The notes: generated by a model from the letters alone, not told the origin. A stretch of 64,000 bases of DNA from Flexivirga alba (GCF_042661025.1 NZ_JBHSWH010000001.1:2604001-2668000); one strand, 5' to 3'; numbered from the stretch's first letter, positions 9,200 through 18,310 are shown. Numbers and translations are program-made.

Positions 9200-10855
9200 T
9201 TAGTCCTTCGCTTCGGACCAGCGGTGTATGACGCGGGTGTCGGCGACGAACCGCACCGGTGCACCGCCCGACCAGCGCCGCGCTGCCGCCTGCAACGAGT
9301 CGTCGACGGCCTGAGCCGTCTCCTGTGCGTGGATGCTCGGCGTGTGCACCAGCAACTCGTCGTGCAGGCACAAGACGATCCGCCCACCCAGCGGCCGCAG
9401 CGCGTCACGCACCGTCAGCGCCCACGCCTTGAAGAACTCCGCTGCCGCACCCTGCACGACCGCGTTGCGGGTGAACCGGCCGACCGCCCGGCGCCCGGCC
9501 TGTTCACCGGCCTCCCGGCCCCGCACGAAGCGGCCGCCATAGGTCACCACCGGGTCCCCGAGCTCGCCGCGATCCGCCGCCTCCCGCAGGTACTCCAGAG
9601 CGCGCGGATAGGTGCGCTCCATCCGGCGCAACGCGTCGGCGGCCGGACCGGAGGTCTGGCCGTACATCGCTGCGAGCACCGCGATCTTGGCCGCCGGTCG
9701 GTCGAGGTGCAGCTGCGCCGCGACCGTCGCGTAGAGGTCGTCCTGCGCGGTCGCTGCCGCGAAGTCGGGATCTTCGGAAACCACTGCCAGCACACGGGGT
9801 TCGACCTGACCGAGGTCGGCACGGACAAGCACGTGGTCGGGCGCTGCGGCGATGCCGGGGCGCAGGGGCGTGGGCAGGCTGTGCAGCCCGGCGCCCGCCG
9901 TCATACGCCCTGCGCCGCCATCGCAGGCCGTCCAGGTGCCGCGCAACCTGTCGTCGATGCCGACGAAACGGTCCAGCCACGTCCACCCATAGGTCGTGGC
10001 GATGCGTTCGGCCTTGCGCCAGTCGAGCAAGGCGTCGACGACCGGGTGCACTTCCCGGTAGGGCTCCAGGTGCCATGCCCGCGTGTCATCGACGCGAACA
10101 CCCAGTGATTGCAACAGCTCTCGCACATGGAGCGGGTTCCGCAGATCGGTTGTGTCGCGACCGGGCACATGCCGCAGCACCAGCTCGTCGCGGGCCGCCC
10201 GAATCTGTGCCGCGTGCGCCTCGTCACGTGGCCGCGGGCCGGCGGTCGCCTCGATCAGCTGCTCGAGCACTACTCGGTCGACCGGAAGCCCTTGCTCGCC
10301 CAGCTCGACACACAGCAGCGCGGCGCCGGACTCGCTCGCCGCGGTGCTGACTGCGTGCGACCGCTGGGCGAGCAAGGACTGCTGCCGACCGGTGACCGTC
10401 AGCGCCAGCCGCGCGAGCTCAACGAGATGCTCGGTGCGCCAATCCGTCTGTGAATACGACGGATTGAGATAGCCGTCGGGTCGCACCGCGGCATCATCGT
10501 CACCCACGACGTCGAAGAGGTCGCCCATCACCGGAGCCGGGCGCCCGGCCGGGTCAAGACCGGCAGCGACCGCCCAGATCTCCTCGGCGTTCGTCTCGAA
10601 TCCGCCCACCAGAAGTCGGTGTGCCTCGGCCAGGTCCCAGCAGCGGCGCAGCACCACCCCGGCTCGGACCAGGGGAGTGGCGGCCTCCGCAGCCGACCAC
10701 CAGACCCACCGCGGTGCGTCGGCAGCTCTTGCCGCCTCATGTTCGCCGGCGAACCGGACGAGGTCAGCCACCGTGCCGTCGACGTGCACGGCGTCGGAGG
10801 TGACGCACACCGCCCGATCACCTTGCACCGCCACGGCATACAGCGAACCCCGCAC
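9200..10855 (-). CDS. Bifunctional 3'-5' exonuclease/DNA polymerase of the PolA family
   Basis: 551 residues from the GTG at 10855; a longer frame to 10927 would read through the terminator of the neighbouring gene. The C-terminal half carries family A polymerase motifs: motif A as A-D-L-G-Q-V-E-P-R-V, motif B as K-I-A-V-L-A-A-M-Y-G-Q-T-S-G, and motif C as C-L-H-D-E-L-L-V. The N-terminal half is a degenerate exonuclease-like domain with no clear catalytic DEDD set. Motif B resembles the short actinobacterial PolA paralogue rather than replicative Pol I, which would be about 900 residues with a 5' nuclease domain. A role in repair is likely but not demonstrated. Confidence 0.85.
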   Translation of the reverse strand: MRGSLYAVAVQGDRAVCVTSDAVHVDGTVADLVRFAGEHEAARAADAPRWVWWSAAEAATPLVRAGVVLRRCWDLAEAHRLLVGGFETNAEEIWAVAAGLDPAGRPAPVMGDLFDVVGDDDAAVRPDGYLNPSYSQTDWRTEHLVELARLALTVTGRQQSLLAQRSHAVSTAASESGAALLCVELGEQGLPVDRVVLEQLIEATAGPRPRDEAHAAQIRAARDELVLRHVPGRDTTDLRNPLHVRELLQSLGVRVDDTRAWHLEPYREVHPVVDALLDWRKAERIATTYGWTWLDRFVGIDDRLRGTWTACDGGAGRMTAGAGLHSLPTPLRPGIAAAPDHVLVRADLGQVEPRVLAVVSEDPDFAAATAQDDLYATVAAQLHLDRPAAKIAVLAAMYGQTSGPAADALRRMERTYPRALEYLREAADRGELGDPVVTYGGRFVRGREAGEQAGRRAVGRFTRNAVVQGAAAEFFKAWALTVRDALRPLGGRIVLCLHDELLVHTPSIHAQETAQAVDDSLQAAARRWSGGAPVRFVADTRVIHRWSEAKD

Positions 10856-10919
10856 CGGCTCATTGTGCCGTATCAGTTCGCGGCGGCCGCGGTGTGTTAG
10901 CGACCGACGACATACGAAA

Positions 10920-10944
10920 CCCCGCACCGAAGGTCGGTGCGGGG
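10920..10944 (-). terminator. Terminator hairpin of the Gln/Gly-rich membrane protein gene
   Basis: An 11-bp stem (CCCCGCACCGA paired with TCGGTGCGGGG) with a three-base loop, followed on the minus strand by TTT. It lies 25 bases past the stop at 10969. Confidence 0.7.
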
Positions 10945-10968
10945 TCTTGTGGGAGCGGGTCCGAGTGG

Positions 10969-12591
10969 CTAGTGCTGCTCGCCGTTCTGGCCGTCGGAGC
11001 CGTCGCCGGCGTCCTTTTCAGTGCCCTGTTCAGCGTCCGGTCGCTGCAGCACCCAGGGGTTGCGCTCGCCCTGCTGCTGGTCGGCCTGCTGGTCGGGACT
11101 GACCGCGGGCACCGCGGTGGTCGCCTGGTCGTGGATGTCGCCACCCTCGGTGCCGCCGTACGGCTGGCCACCGGTGGACAGCGGCAGTCCCGAGATCGCC
11201 TGTGTCGGCTCGTCGGAACGGTCACCGGTGCCGTAGCTCGGCTGCACGCCCTGCGGCGACTGCCCGCCCTGCGGGGTGCTCTGGTAGCCGGGCTGCTCAT
11301 AGGCCGGCGTCGAGGACTGCCCGTAGGACAGGCGGTTGACTTCGTCGCTCGACACGGTCTCGGTCGCGGCCTCGGAGCGGTCCTGGCCGGCGCCATACGA
11401 CGGCTCCGGCTGCGGCGGCTGAGCCTGCGGCGAGCCCGGCAGTTGCGACGCGCCCTGCTGCTCGGTGCCGCTGCCCTGGTTGACCTCGTCGGACGAAACC
11501 GGTTGCGTGGGAGCGTTGTTGAAGTCCTGCTGGCCCTGCTGCTCACCGTATGGCGAGGAGTGCCGACCCTGCGGCTGTCCGCCCTGGCCGTAAGCAACCT
11601 GCTGACCCTGCTGTGGCTGCTGACCGTAAGGGGACTGACCCTGTTGGCCGGTCGGCTGCTGACCGTAACCCTGCTGGCCGTAACCCTGTTCACCGTATGG
11701 CGAGGGCTGTTGGCCCTGTTGCGGCTGCTGACCATAAGGCGACGCCTGCGGCTGTCCCTGCTGACCATAGGGCGACTGACCCTGTGGCTGGCCGTAGGGG
11801 TACTGGCCCTGCTGGCCCTGCTGACCGTAGGGCGACTGACCCTGAGCCTGGCCCTGCTGACCGTAGGGCGACTGTCCCTGCTGCTGCTGGTAGCTCTGCT
11901 GCTGGTAACCCTGCTGCGGCGTTGCCGGCTGGCCGTGGGACGGGGTGCTCGGGTGACCGGCCTGGCCCTGCGGCTGGCCGTAAACACCCTGCTGCTGTCC
12001 CGGCTGACCCTGCGCCTGCTGGCCGTACCCCTGGTAGCCGCCCTGCTGACCCTGCTGGCCGTAGCCCGGCTGGCCATACGGCTGGCCGTAACCGCCCTGC
12101 GGTCCCTGATCCGGGGTCGCGGACGAGCCACCCTTCTTCTTGCCGAGCAGGAAGAGCGCGATCACACCGATGAGGCCGAGCACCAGCAGGATGCCGCCGA
12201 GGACGATGCCGAGAGTGTGGAAGCCACCGCCGATCTTGTCGGCACGATCACCGGCATACAGCTTGCCGGCGTTGTTGGAGCAGGTGACCGTGCCCTTGTC
12301 CTGCGAGCTGCGTGCGATCTCGTAGTACTTCGTGCCGGAGGCGCTGACCGAGAAATCCTTCGTCGGTCGCGGCAGGGTCTTACCGTCAAGGTTGCAGATC
12401 GCAGCCGTGCGATCGGCGGCGGTCGGGCTGTAGACCGAGAAGCCGCCGCTCATCGACAGGCTGCTGCCGCTGCTGAATTGCGTGAGCTTGACGGTCGAGC
12501 CGCTCAGCAGCCCGATGATCAGGAGTACGAGGCCGATGACCGCGACGATCGCGGGCACCGCCAAGAGCTTCTTGTTCCCCAGGGAATTCAT
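10969..12591 (-). CDS. Two-pass membrane protein with a long Gln/Gly/Tyr-rich cytoplasmic tail
   Basis: 540 residues from ATG 12591. TM1 is about residues 8-31. An exported loop of about 80 residues with two cysteines (A-I-C-N-L, V-T-C-S-N) follows, then TM2 about 117-141, ending in G-K-K-K-G-G. By the positive-inside rule the remaining 390 residues are cytoplasmic. That tail is low-complexity, built on S-P-Y-G-Q-Q-G-Q and G-Y-G-Q-Q units, then an acidic region with a repeated V-S-S-D-E-V-N. I do not recognise a family for the exported loop. The composition is prion-like and recalls the FtsZ linker in this genome. Function unknown; a scaffold at the membrane is one possibility. Confidence 0.75.
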   Translation of the reverse strand: MNSLGNKKLLAVPAIVAVIGLVLLIIGLLSGSTVKLTQFSSGSSLSMSGGFSVYSPTAADRTAAICNLDGKTLPRPTKDFSVSASGTKYYEIARSSQDKGTVTCSNNAGKLYAGDRADKIGGGFHTLGIVLGGILLVLGLIGVIALFLLGKKKGGSSATPDQGPQGGYGQPYGQPGYGQQGQQGGYQGYGQQAQGQPGQQQGVYGQPQGQAGHPSTPSHGQPATPQQGYQQQSYQQQQGQSPYGQQGQAQGQSPYGQQGQQGQYPYGQPQGQSPYGQQGQPQASPYGQQPQQGQQPSPYGEQGYGQQGYGQQPTGQQGQSPYGQQPQQGQQVAYGQGGQPQGRHSSPYGEQQGQQDFNNAPTQPVSSDEVNQGSGTEQQGASQLPGSPQAQPPQPEPSYGAGQDRSEAATETVSSDEVNRLSYGQSSTPAYEQPGYQSTPQGGQSPQGVQPSYGTGDRSDEPTQAISGLPLSTGGQPYGGTEGGDIHDQATTAVPAVSPDQQADQQQGERNPWVLQRPDAEQGTEKDAGDGSDGQNGEQH

Positions 12592-12645
12592 ATGGCGCAA
12601 CCTAACGCATGTCGATTTCATATCCTGAGCGCGCGCGCCGACGAA

Positions 12646-13077
12646 TCAGTCCGACAGCAGCGCCCGAGTCTGCCGTTTGATCCTAGAGAGCATTGCGACC
12701 ATTCCGCGCATTCGCAACGGGGACACCGCCTCGGCGAGTCCGAATTTGAACGGAACGTCATCCGGAACGTCGAGCACGGCCTGCGCGGGCTGGCCGTCCA
12801 GACCGGTGTGCAGGATCCCCGCGAAACCCCGTGTGGTGGGCGATTCACGCGGTGCGTCGAAGAAGAGATGTATGTCGCCGTCGGTCAACTCCACCGCCAG
12901 GAACAGCGGCGACTGGCACTCGTGGACCTGCTCCAACTTGTCGGGCTGATCGGCATACCGGGCAGGAAGCTCGGGCAGGTCCTCGCTCAATTCGAGCAAC
13001 AACTGCAGTCGATCCTTGGGGCCGACGGCCTCGAATTCCTCGATCAGCTCGGCTAGCGGCGCGGGCAACTCGCTCAT
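12646..13077 (-). CDS. sufE: SufE-family sulfur acceptor protein
   Basis: 143 residues from ATG 13077; a longer frame to 13131 runs into the upstream rhodanese and is unlikely. The conserved acceptor cysteine is in V-H-E-C-Q-S-P-L-F, matching G-C-Q-S in SufE, and the C-terminal R-M-R-G-M motif follows. SufE takes sulfur from a cysteine desulfurase and hands it on for Fe-S cluster assembly. The gene follows the rhodanese with a 50-base gap on the same strand, a common actinobacterial pairing for sulfur trafficking. Confidence 0.88.
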   Translation of the reverse strand: MSELPAPLAELIEEFEAVGPKDRLQLLLELSEDLPELPARYADQPDKLEQVHECQSPLFLAVELTDGDIHLFFDAPRESPTTRGFAGILHTGLDGQPAQAVLDVPDDVPFKFGLAEAVSPLRMRGMVAMLSRIKRQTRALLSD

Positions 13078-13127
13078 GCCTTCGGTGCACCCACTCTCTG
13101 TCGCTCCTCTTCCCTCGTCTCCGGGCC

Positions 13128-14036
13128 TCACTTCGTTCGTGTCCTCTGCTCGGTCGGAGCTCCCTGCTCAACCGGAACCCGCACAGAGTTGCCCCACTCG
13201 GTCCACGAACCGTCGTAGTTGCGGACGTTGCCGAAGCCCAGCAGGTGGGTCAGCACGAACCACGTGTGTGACGACCGCTCGCCGATCCGGCAGTAGACGA
13301 CGACGTCTTCGCCCGCGTCGAGCTTCTGCTCGGTGAGGTAGAGGTCCTCGAGGTCCTTGCGGTTCTTGAACCGGCCGTCCTCCTGCGCCGCCTTCCCCCA
13401 GGGCACCGAGCGTGCGCCGGGAATGTGCCCACCGCGCATCGCACCCTCCTGCGGGTAGTCGGGCATGTGCAGCAGCTCGCCGCTGAACTCGCCGGGGGAG
13501 CGCACGTCGACCATCGGCTTGCCCAAGTGCTCCAGCACGTCGCTCTGGTAGGCGCGGACGGGTGCGTCGTTGCGCTCGACGACCGGGTAGTCGGCCGGCT
13601 GCGCGGTCGGCACCTCGCGGGTCAGCGGGCGGTCCTCGGCAATCCACGCGGCGCGACCGCCGTCGAGCAGCCGAACGTCCTCGTGGCCGAAGAGCGTCAT
13701 CACCCAGAGTGCGTATGCCGCCCACCAGTTGGACTTGTCGCCGTAGATCACCACGGTGGTGTCGCGGCCGATGCCGCGCTCCGACATGACCTTCGCGAAG
13801 CCGGTGCCGTCGACGAAGTCACGGGTCACCGGGTCGTTGAGATCGGTGTGCCAGTCGAGTTTGAAGCTGCCCGGGATGTGGCCGGTGTCGTAGAGCAGCA
13901 CGTCCTCGTCGGACTCCAGCACCACCAGATCGGGGTGGTCGCCGGCGAGCTGGTCGGCCAGCCATCCGGTCGTGACGAGGCGCTCGGGGTGCGCATAGTC
14001 GGCGAATTCGGGGCTGTTGTCAGTGGGGAACGCCAT
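13128..14036 (-). CDS. sseA: Thiosulfate/3-mercaptopyruvate sulfurtransferase (tandem rhodanese)
   Basis: 302 residues with two rhodanese domains. The first (about 20-140) is inactive, with no cysteine at the loop. The second (about 160-295) carries the active loop V-V-Y-C-R-I-G-E-R-S-S-H-T-W. The hinge motif H-I-P-G-A-R-S-V-P-W precedes it. It transfers sulfane sulfur to an acceptor. It is probably cotranscribed with sufE downstream, so the product may feed sulfur carriers rather than detoxify cyanide. Confidence 0.92.
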   Translation of the reverse strand: MAFPTDNSPEFADYAHPERLVTTGWLADQLAGDHPDLVVLESDEDVLLYDTGHIPGSFKLDWHTDLNDPVTRDFVDGTGFAKVMSERGIGRDTTVVIYGDKSNWWAAYALWVMTLFGHEDVRLLDGGRAAWIAEDRPLTREVPTAQPADYPVVERNDAPVRAYQSDVLEHLGKPMVDVRSPGEFSGELLHMPDYPQEGAMRGGHIPGARSVPWGKAAQEDGRFKNRKDLEDLYLTEQKLDAGEDVVVYCRIGERSSHTWFVLTHLLGFGNVRNYDGSWTEWGNSVRVPVEQGAPTEQRTRTK

Positions 14037-14110
14037 AACGCCACGTTACGCGGTCGGGTATGGCGCGCCGACAGTGCGTATGGCGTGTGGGCGACTGGCA
14101 GGATGGGCGC

Positions 14111-14806
14111 ATGTTCGACAGGAAGAAGAAGAGCGCGAAGCCCGTCCCGCTCGACAAAGGCCCCCTCGGCAGCACCGCGCTGAGCCTCTCGCAGCGGCTC
14201 ATGACGGTCGGCATCGACGGCAAGGCCGGCTTCGACAGTGCCCGCGACGTCGCACAGGCAGCGCTGCACGACTATCCGTCGGACCCGGAACGCGCGATCG
14301 ACCAGGTCATCAGCCAGCACCGCAGGCTCGCCGCCAGCGCCGGATTCGTCACCAGCCTGGGCGGATTCGTCACGATGGCGGTCGCACTGCCGGTCAACCT
14401 GGTGGGGTTCTACCTGCTCAACACGCGCATGGTCGCGGCCATCGCCCACCTGCGTGGTTACGACCTGACCGACCAGGGCACGCGCACCGCCATACTCCTG
14501 ACGCTGGTGGGTGGTGACGCCGACGATCTGCTCAAGAAGGCCGGTGTCGTCAGCACCGGACGGCTGGCCAATCTGGCCGCGAACCAGCTGCCGCCGCCGG
14601 CCGTCATGGTCGTCAACAAGGCGGTCGGCTTCCGGCTGGTCAGCCACCTCGGCGACAAGCTGCTCACCAAGCTCGGCAAGGGCATCCCGGTCGCCGGCGG
14701 GGTGATCGGCGCCGGCCTCGACGCGTTCCTGCTCGGCCGCATCGCCAAGGGTGCCAAGCGCGAATTCCCGGCCACGGGTCGTGCCCTGCGCTCCGGGCAA
14801 CGCTGA
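14111..14806 (+). CDS. EcsC-family protein
   Basis: 231 residues from ATG 14111. A basic N-terminus (M-F-D-R-K-K-K) is followed by a helical region with an apolar segment around residues 76-105 (F-V-T-S-L-G-G-F-V-T-M-A-V-A-L-P-V-N-L) and a C-terminal glycine-rich apolar segment near 196-213. This is the EcsC-like pattern seen next to or apart from ABC transporters; the molecular role is unknown. It is transcribed with the YkvA-like gene two bases downstream. Confidence 0.75.
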   Translation: MFDRKKKSAKPVPLDKGPLGSTALSLSQRLMTVGIDGKAGFDSARDVAQAALHDYPSDPERAIDQVISQHRRLAASAGFVTSLGGFVTMAVALPVNLVGFYLLNTRMVAAIAHLRGYDLTDQGTRTAILLTLVGGDADDLLKKAGVVSTGRLANLAANQLPPPAVMVVNKAVGFRLVSHLGDKLLTKLGKGIPVAGGVIGAGLDAFLLGRIAKGAKREFPATGRALRSGQR

Positions 14807-14808
14807 CC

Positions 14809-15177
14809 ATGCCCCGCCTGCCCAACGTGCGTTGGTCGGCGATGCGCCGCGTCTCGCAGGCGCTGCAGGACGTCAGCGAGCCCGGCGGCCCGGCCATCGC
14901 GGTGCGCGTCGCGTGCCTGCCGCGGATGACCAAGGCCGTCGCCCGCGGCGAATACGGCGGAGTGAGCGCCGGACATCTTGGCCTGCTCGCCGCAGCCGCT
15001 GCGTATGTCGTCTCGCCGGTCGACCTGCTGCCGGAAGCTCTCCTCGGCGTCATCGGGCTCGCCGACGACGCGGTCGTGCTGGCCTGGTTGGCCAAGACAC
15101 TGGCCCATGACACGGATCAGTTCCTCGAGTGGGAGAAGCGCCGCGGCGCCACGATCAAGGGCGAGCGCCTGTCCTGA
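14809..15177 (+). CDS. YkvA-family (DUF1232) small membrane protein
   Basis: 122 residues. The DUF1232 signature is clear at about residues 58-90: an apolar helix, then Y-V-V-S-P-V-D-L-L-P-E, then G-L-A-D-D-A-V-V-L. Function unknown. The ATG lies two bases after the EcsC gene stop, so the pair is an operon. Confidence 0.85.
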   Translation: MPRLPNVRWSAMRRVSQALQDVSEPGGPAIAVRVACLPRMTKAVARGEYGGVSAGHLGLLAAAAAYVVSPVDLLPEALLGVIGLADDAVVLAWLAKTLAHDTDQFLEWEKRRGATIKGERLS

Positions 15178-15230
15178 TCCACATCCCTTCTTGCCGTGGG
15201 CGGTCCTCCACACCCGGCACTTGAGGGGGT

Positions 15231-16313
15231 ATGCCGACACCGGTCACCCACCGCACGCTGCGGTGCATGACATCCACTGTGAGCGGCATCGGCGAGATCA
15301 TCGCCCTCCTGCCCTACGAGCTCGGCTTCCTGCCCGCCGACTCGCTGGCGCTGGTCGGCATCCATGAGGGACGCCTGGCGATCACCGCCCGGCTGAACCG
15401 CCCGGCTCAGCTCGACGTGGTCGACGCGGCCCGCCAGATGGCGGCCGGCGTCGCGCGCTCTCGCCCGGACGAGTTGATCGTCCTGTGTTACGGCGGATTC
15501 ATGCAGGGGGACCGCGACTTCGTCGACGTGCTGCGCTGGGAGCTGGACGATCTCGGTGTCGATGTCTCCCACGTCGCCAGCGTTCACGGCGTGCAGTGGC
15601 GGGCGGAGCAGTGCGCCTGTGGTTGCTGCCCGCATGAGCTGGTCGAGGTCCCGGAGGCGGCCCGTGTGGCGCCGGTCGCCGAGCACGTGTTGCGCGGCGT
15701 GGTGCCGGCGTCCAGTCGTGACGAGCTTGGCCGTCGGTTCGACATACGACATCCGCTGGTGGCTCAAGCGGTGGGGAGAGCTCTGTCCGGCCGGAGCCAG
15801 CGCTGCGCGGCCGCCGACGAGCCCGACACTGAGGGGGCCGATGCGCTGCAACGCATCTTGTGCAGGGCGGAGAAGGACGTGCACTGCCTGCCCGTCGAGG
15901 TGCTGGCCGCCGCGACCGCGGCCGTCGCGCGAATCACGGTGCGCGACTACGTGCTGGCCTGGCTGATGCCCGATTTCCTGTCGCCGGAGCAGGTCCTGCC
16001 CGACGAGCTCGACGAGCACTACGACTTGGGTCCGGCGCCGCTGCATGCCCGCGACGAAGCCACCTTCGACGATCCGGTCTCGGACGTGGCCGGACGCCTC
16101 GGGGAGTGGGTCGCCTGCATCCCGCGTGAGCACAGTGTGCCGGTGCTGATGCTGATCGCGGGCGTTCAATGGACGACCGGCAGTGGTGTGCTGGCCATGC
16201 TCGCGGTCGAGCGTGCGCTCGCCGTCGACCCGGACTGTCGGCTGGCGCAGCTGTTCGCAGCCGCGCTGCGAGGTGGTTTGCGTCCGCACAGCGGCGAGCA
16301 GCGTTCCGCCTGA
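15231..16313 (+). CDS. DUF4192 domain protein
   Basis: 360 residues. The N-terminal block L-R-C-x-T...I-I-A-L-L-P-Y-E-L-G-F-x-P-x-D-S-L-A-L-V is the DUF4192 hallmark and runs to about residue 150; C-A-C-G-C-C-P near 126-132 could hold a metal. The C-terminal part (V-L-M-L-I-A-G-V-Q-W-T-T-G-S-G-V) is also typical. Found across Actinomycetota with no known role. ATG 15267 is an alternative start, but the conserved first strand begins before it. Confidence 0.8.
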   Translation: MPTPVTHRTLRCMTSTVSGIGEIIALLPYELGFLPADSLALVGIHEGRLAITARLNRPAQLDVVDAARQMAAGVARSRPDELIVLCYGGFMQGDRDFVDVLRWELDDLGVDVSHVASVHGVQWRAEQCACGCCPHELVEVPEAARVAPVAEHVLRGVVPASSRDELGRRFDIRHPLVAQAVGRALSGRSQRCAAADEPDTEGADALQRILCRAEKDVHCLPVEVLAAATAAVARITVRDYVLAWLMPDFLSPEQVLPDELDEHYDLGPAPLHARDEATFDDPVSDVAGRLGEWVACIPREHSVPVLMLIAGVQWTTGSGVLAMLAVERALAVDPDCRLAQLFAAALRGGLRPHSGEQRSA

Positions 16314-16397
16314 GCGGAGCAGGACGGCCCTGATCGCTGCTCCGCAGAGTGGACAACGACTTTTTGCCGACGCCCGATTTTTGCTACCGTCATACCT

Positions 16398-16556
16398 GTC
16401 ATGAGTCCCAGCGTTCGCTGGAAGTGACCGCCCGACGGGTGGCCAACTCCTTAGGCGAACACAGCCCCGGCTGGCTGGGCGGCAACCCTCCACCGCGGTG
16501 GGGTGCCCCGGGTGAGGACAAGGTCGACCGCGCACGCCGGTCGGCAAGCGCGGGGC
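16398..16556 (+). ncRNA. SAM-IV riboswitch controlling metX, with an enlarged arm
   Basis: The core sequence (CGGCAACCCTCCACCGCGG, then GGGGTGCCCCGGGTGAGGAC, then GGCAAGCGCGGGG) is nearly identical to the metY copy. P2 pairs CCCAGC (16407-16412) with GCTGGG near 16474. Unlike the first copy, about 45 extra bases (16413-16460) sit inside the arm and form their own helix, GTTCGC at 16413-16418 with GCGAAC at 16455-16460. It ends about 36 bases before the metX start. Confidence 0.92.
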
Positions 16557-16591
16557 CGGCGAGCCCCAGGGGCACCCAAGGAGTGGGCCGG

Positions 16592-17758
16592 ATGACCGCC
16601 ATACGCACTGTGACACCTGCGACGCAGTGGTGCGCGCCGCCGCAGGACAGCAACCCGGACGCGCGCGCCATCCGGCTGACCGACGTGCGACTCGAGAACG
16701 GCGAACACCTGCCGGAGGTCGTCGTCACCTTCCAGACCTGGGGCCGGCTGTCGCCGAACGCCGACAATGCCGTCCTCGTCGAGCATGCCCTCACCGGCGA
16801 CTCACACGTCGACGGAGAGCCGGGTCCGGGTCAGCCCACCGCCGGCTGGTGGCCCGATCTGATCGGCCCGGGCTGCCCGCTGGACACCGACGACCTGTAT
16901 GTCGTCGCGATCAACGTGCTGGGCGGCTGCCGCGGCACGACCGGACCCGGCTCGCTCGCCCCGGACGGCTCGCCGTGGGGCTCCCGCTTCCCGCGCACGA
17001 CCATCCGTGACCAGGTCGCCGTCGAGGCGGCGGTCGCCGACGCACTCGGCATCGACGCGTGGTTCCTGGTGCTCGGTGGATCGATGGGCGGCATGCGGGC
17101 CATCGAGTGGGTCACCGGTTTCCCGGAGCGCACCCACGCCGCATTGGTCATCGCCAGCGCCGCGCAGGCTACGGGCGACCAGATCGCCTGGGGCCAGGCG
17201 CAGACCCTCGCCATCACCTCCGACCCCGGGTATGCCGGGGGCGATTACTACGGTACGGGCGTCATACCCAGTGACGGGCTGGGCATCGCCCGACGCATCG
17301 CTCACGCGACCTACCGCAGCGCCGACGAGTTCAACACCCGGTTCGGCATCCGTCCGCAAACCGACGAGAACCCGCTCGGTGACGGCCGATTCGCGGTCGA
17401 GAGCTACCTGGATCATCAGGCAGGCAAGCTCGTCGCGCGGTTCGACGCCGGGTCGTACGTCCACCTCACCGCTGCGATGGCCAGCCACGACGTGACACGT
17501 GGGCGAGGCAGCCTGACCGAGGTGCTCGGTAGCTACCCGGGCCTGTTGCGGGTGGCCGCGGTCGACTCCGATCGGCTCTTCCCGGTGGCGCTGTCCGAGC
17601 AGATCGTCGCGGCGCACGGCCACGGCCGGCTGCGGTTGATGCGCTCGCGGCACGGCCACGACGGTTTCCTCATCGAGACTGATCAGATCGCCGCCATCGT
17701 GTCCGAGACGGTTGCCGACGCGCGTCGGCACCGCCTGGCGGTGCCGGTCGCGGGTTGA
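16592..17758 (+). CDS. metX: Homoserine O-acetyltransferase
   Basis: 388 residues. Alpha/beta-hydrolase-fold acyltransferase making O-acetylhomoserine from homoserine and acetyl-CoA. It has the N-terminal L-T-G-D-S-H-V block, R-G-T-T-G-P near 111-116, the nucleophile S164 in L-G-G-S-M-G-G-M, an aspartate in V-D-S-D-R-L-F-P, and the catalytic histidine in G-H-D-G-F-L. ATG 16592 has AAGGAG at 16578-16583. Its product is the substrate of MetY in this window. Acetyl rather than succinyl use is inferred from that pairing. Confidence 0.94.
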   Translation: MTAIRTVTPATQWCAPPQDSNPDARAIRLTDVRLENGEHLPEVVVTFQTWGRLSPNADNAVLVEHALTGDSHVDGEPGPGQPTAGWWPDLIGPGCPLDTDDLYVVAINVLGGCRGTTGPGSLAPDGSPWGSRFPRTTIRDQVAVEAAVADALGIDAWFLVLGGSMGGMRAIEWVTGFPERTHAALVIASAAQATGDQIAWGQAQTLAITSDPGYAGGDYYGTGVIPSDGLGIARRIAHATYRSADEFNTRFGIRPQTDENPLGDGRFAVESYLDHQAGKLVARFDAGSYVHLTAAMASHDVTRGRGSLTEVLGSYPGLLRVAAVDSDRLFPVALSEQIVAAHGHGRLRLMRSRHGHDGFLIETDQIAAIVSETVADARRHRLAVPVAG

Positions 17759-17846
17759 GGTGACTCGGGTCACGTCGCCGACGACCCGCCCACGGCCGTG
17801 GTCCGGTAGCGTCGGCGGTACATCCGATGGAAGAGGTGAGCGCGCA

Positions 17847-18226
17847 GTGGCTGTCGTGGTGGGATACGTGCCGACCAAGGAAGGCGCTGCCGCGTTGCGT
17901 CGGGCAGCCGCCGAAGCCGCCGTCCGGCAGACTCCGCTGATCGTGCTGGACTCCGCGCACAGCGACGGGCAGGACCAGACCCCGATGCTCGCGCCCAGCT
18001 GGAAGAGTTGGCCGACCAGGACGTCAGCTACGAAGTACGCACTCTGAGGCCGACCGAGGACGCCACCGACGAGCTGCTGCGCATCGCCGACGAGGAGTCG
18101 GCGGACCTGTTGGTGATCGGGTTGCGCCGGCGGTCACCCGTGGGCAAGCTGATCCTGGGTGCGAATGCCCAGCGGATCCTGCTCGACGCCGCTTGTCCGG
18201 TGCTCGCGGTCAAACCTGCGGAGTGA
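17847..18226 (+). CDS. Universal stress protein, single domain, with a -1 shift
   Basis: From GTG 17847 the reading V-A-V-V-V-G-Y-V-P-T-K-E-G is a typical UspA opening. It continues to about 17990 and then must move by one base to read Q-L-E-E-L-A-D-Q-D-V-S-Y-E-V and the C-terminal V-I-G-L-R-R-R-S-P-V-G-K-L-I-L-G-A-N-A-Q-R-I-L-L, the ATP-binding G-x2-G-x9-G-type motif. With one base added at 17991-17996 the protein is about 126 residues, normal for the family. As printed the second half is 18008-18226. A sequencing error is likelier than decay. Confidence 0.8.
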
Positions 18227-18310
18227 CCCATTCGGGTCGGATCTGTTTTGCACCAACGGTTTTCGTCGTCAGGAGACGCGTCGTAGACCTGCCGATCAGG
18301 GGCCGATGGA

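Noticed and set aside
11550..12090. Short DNA repeats that could suggest a CRISPR array or tandem satellite
   Set aside because: The period follows codons for S-P-Y-G-Q-Q-G units, there are no constant repeats with unique spacers, and a real protein explains them.
10894..13056. Plus-strand open frame of 720 codons, Leu-rich
   Set aside because: The apparent Leu/Val-rich product is the antisense of CAG/GGC repeats in the Gln/Gly-rich membrane gene.
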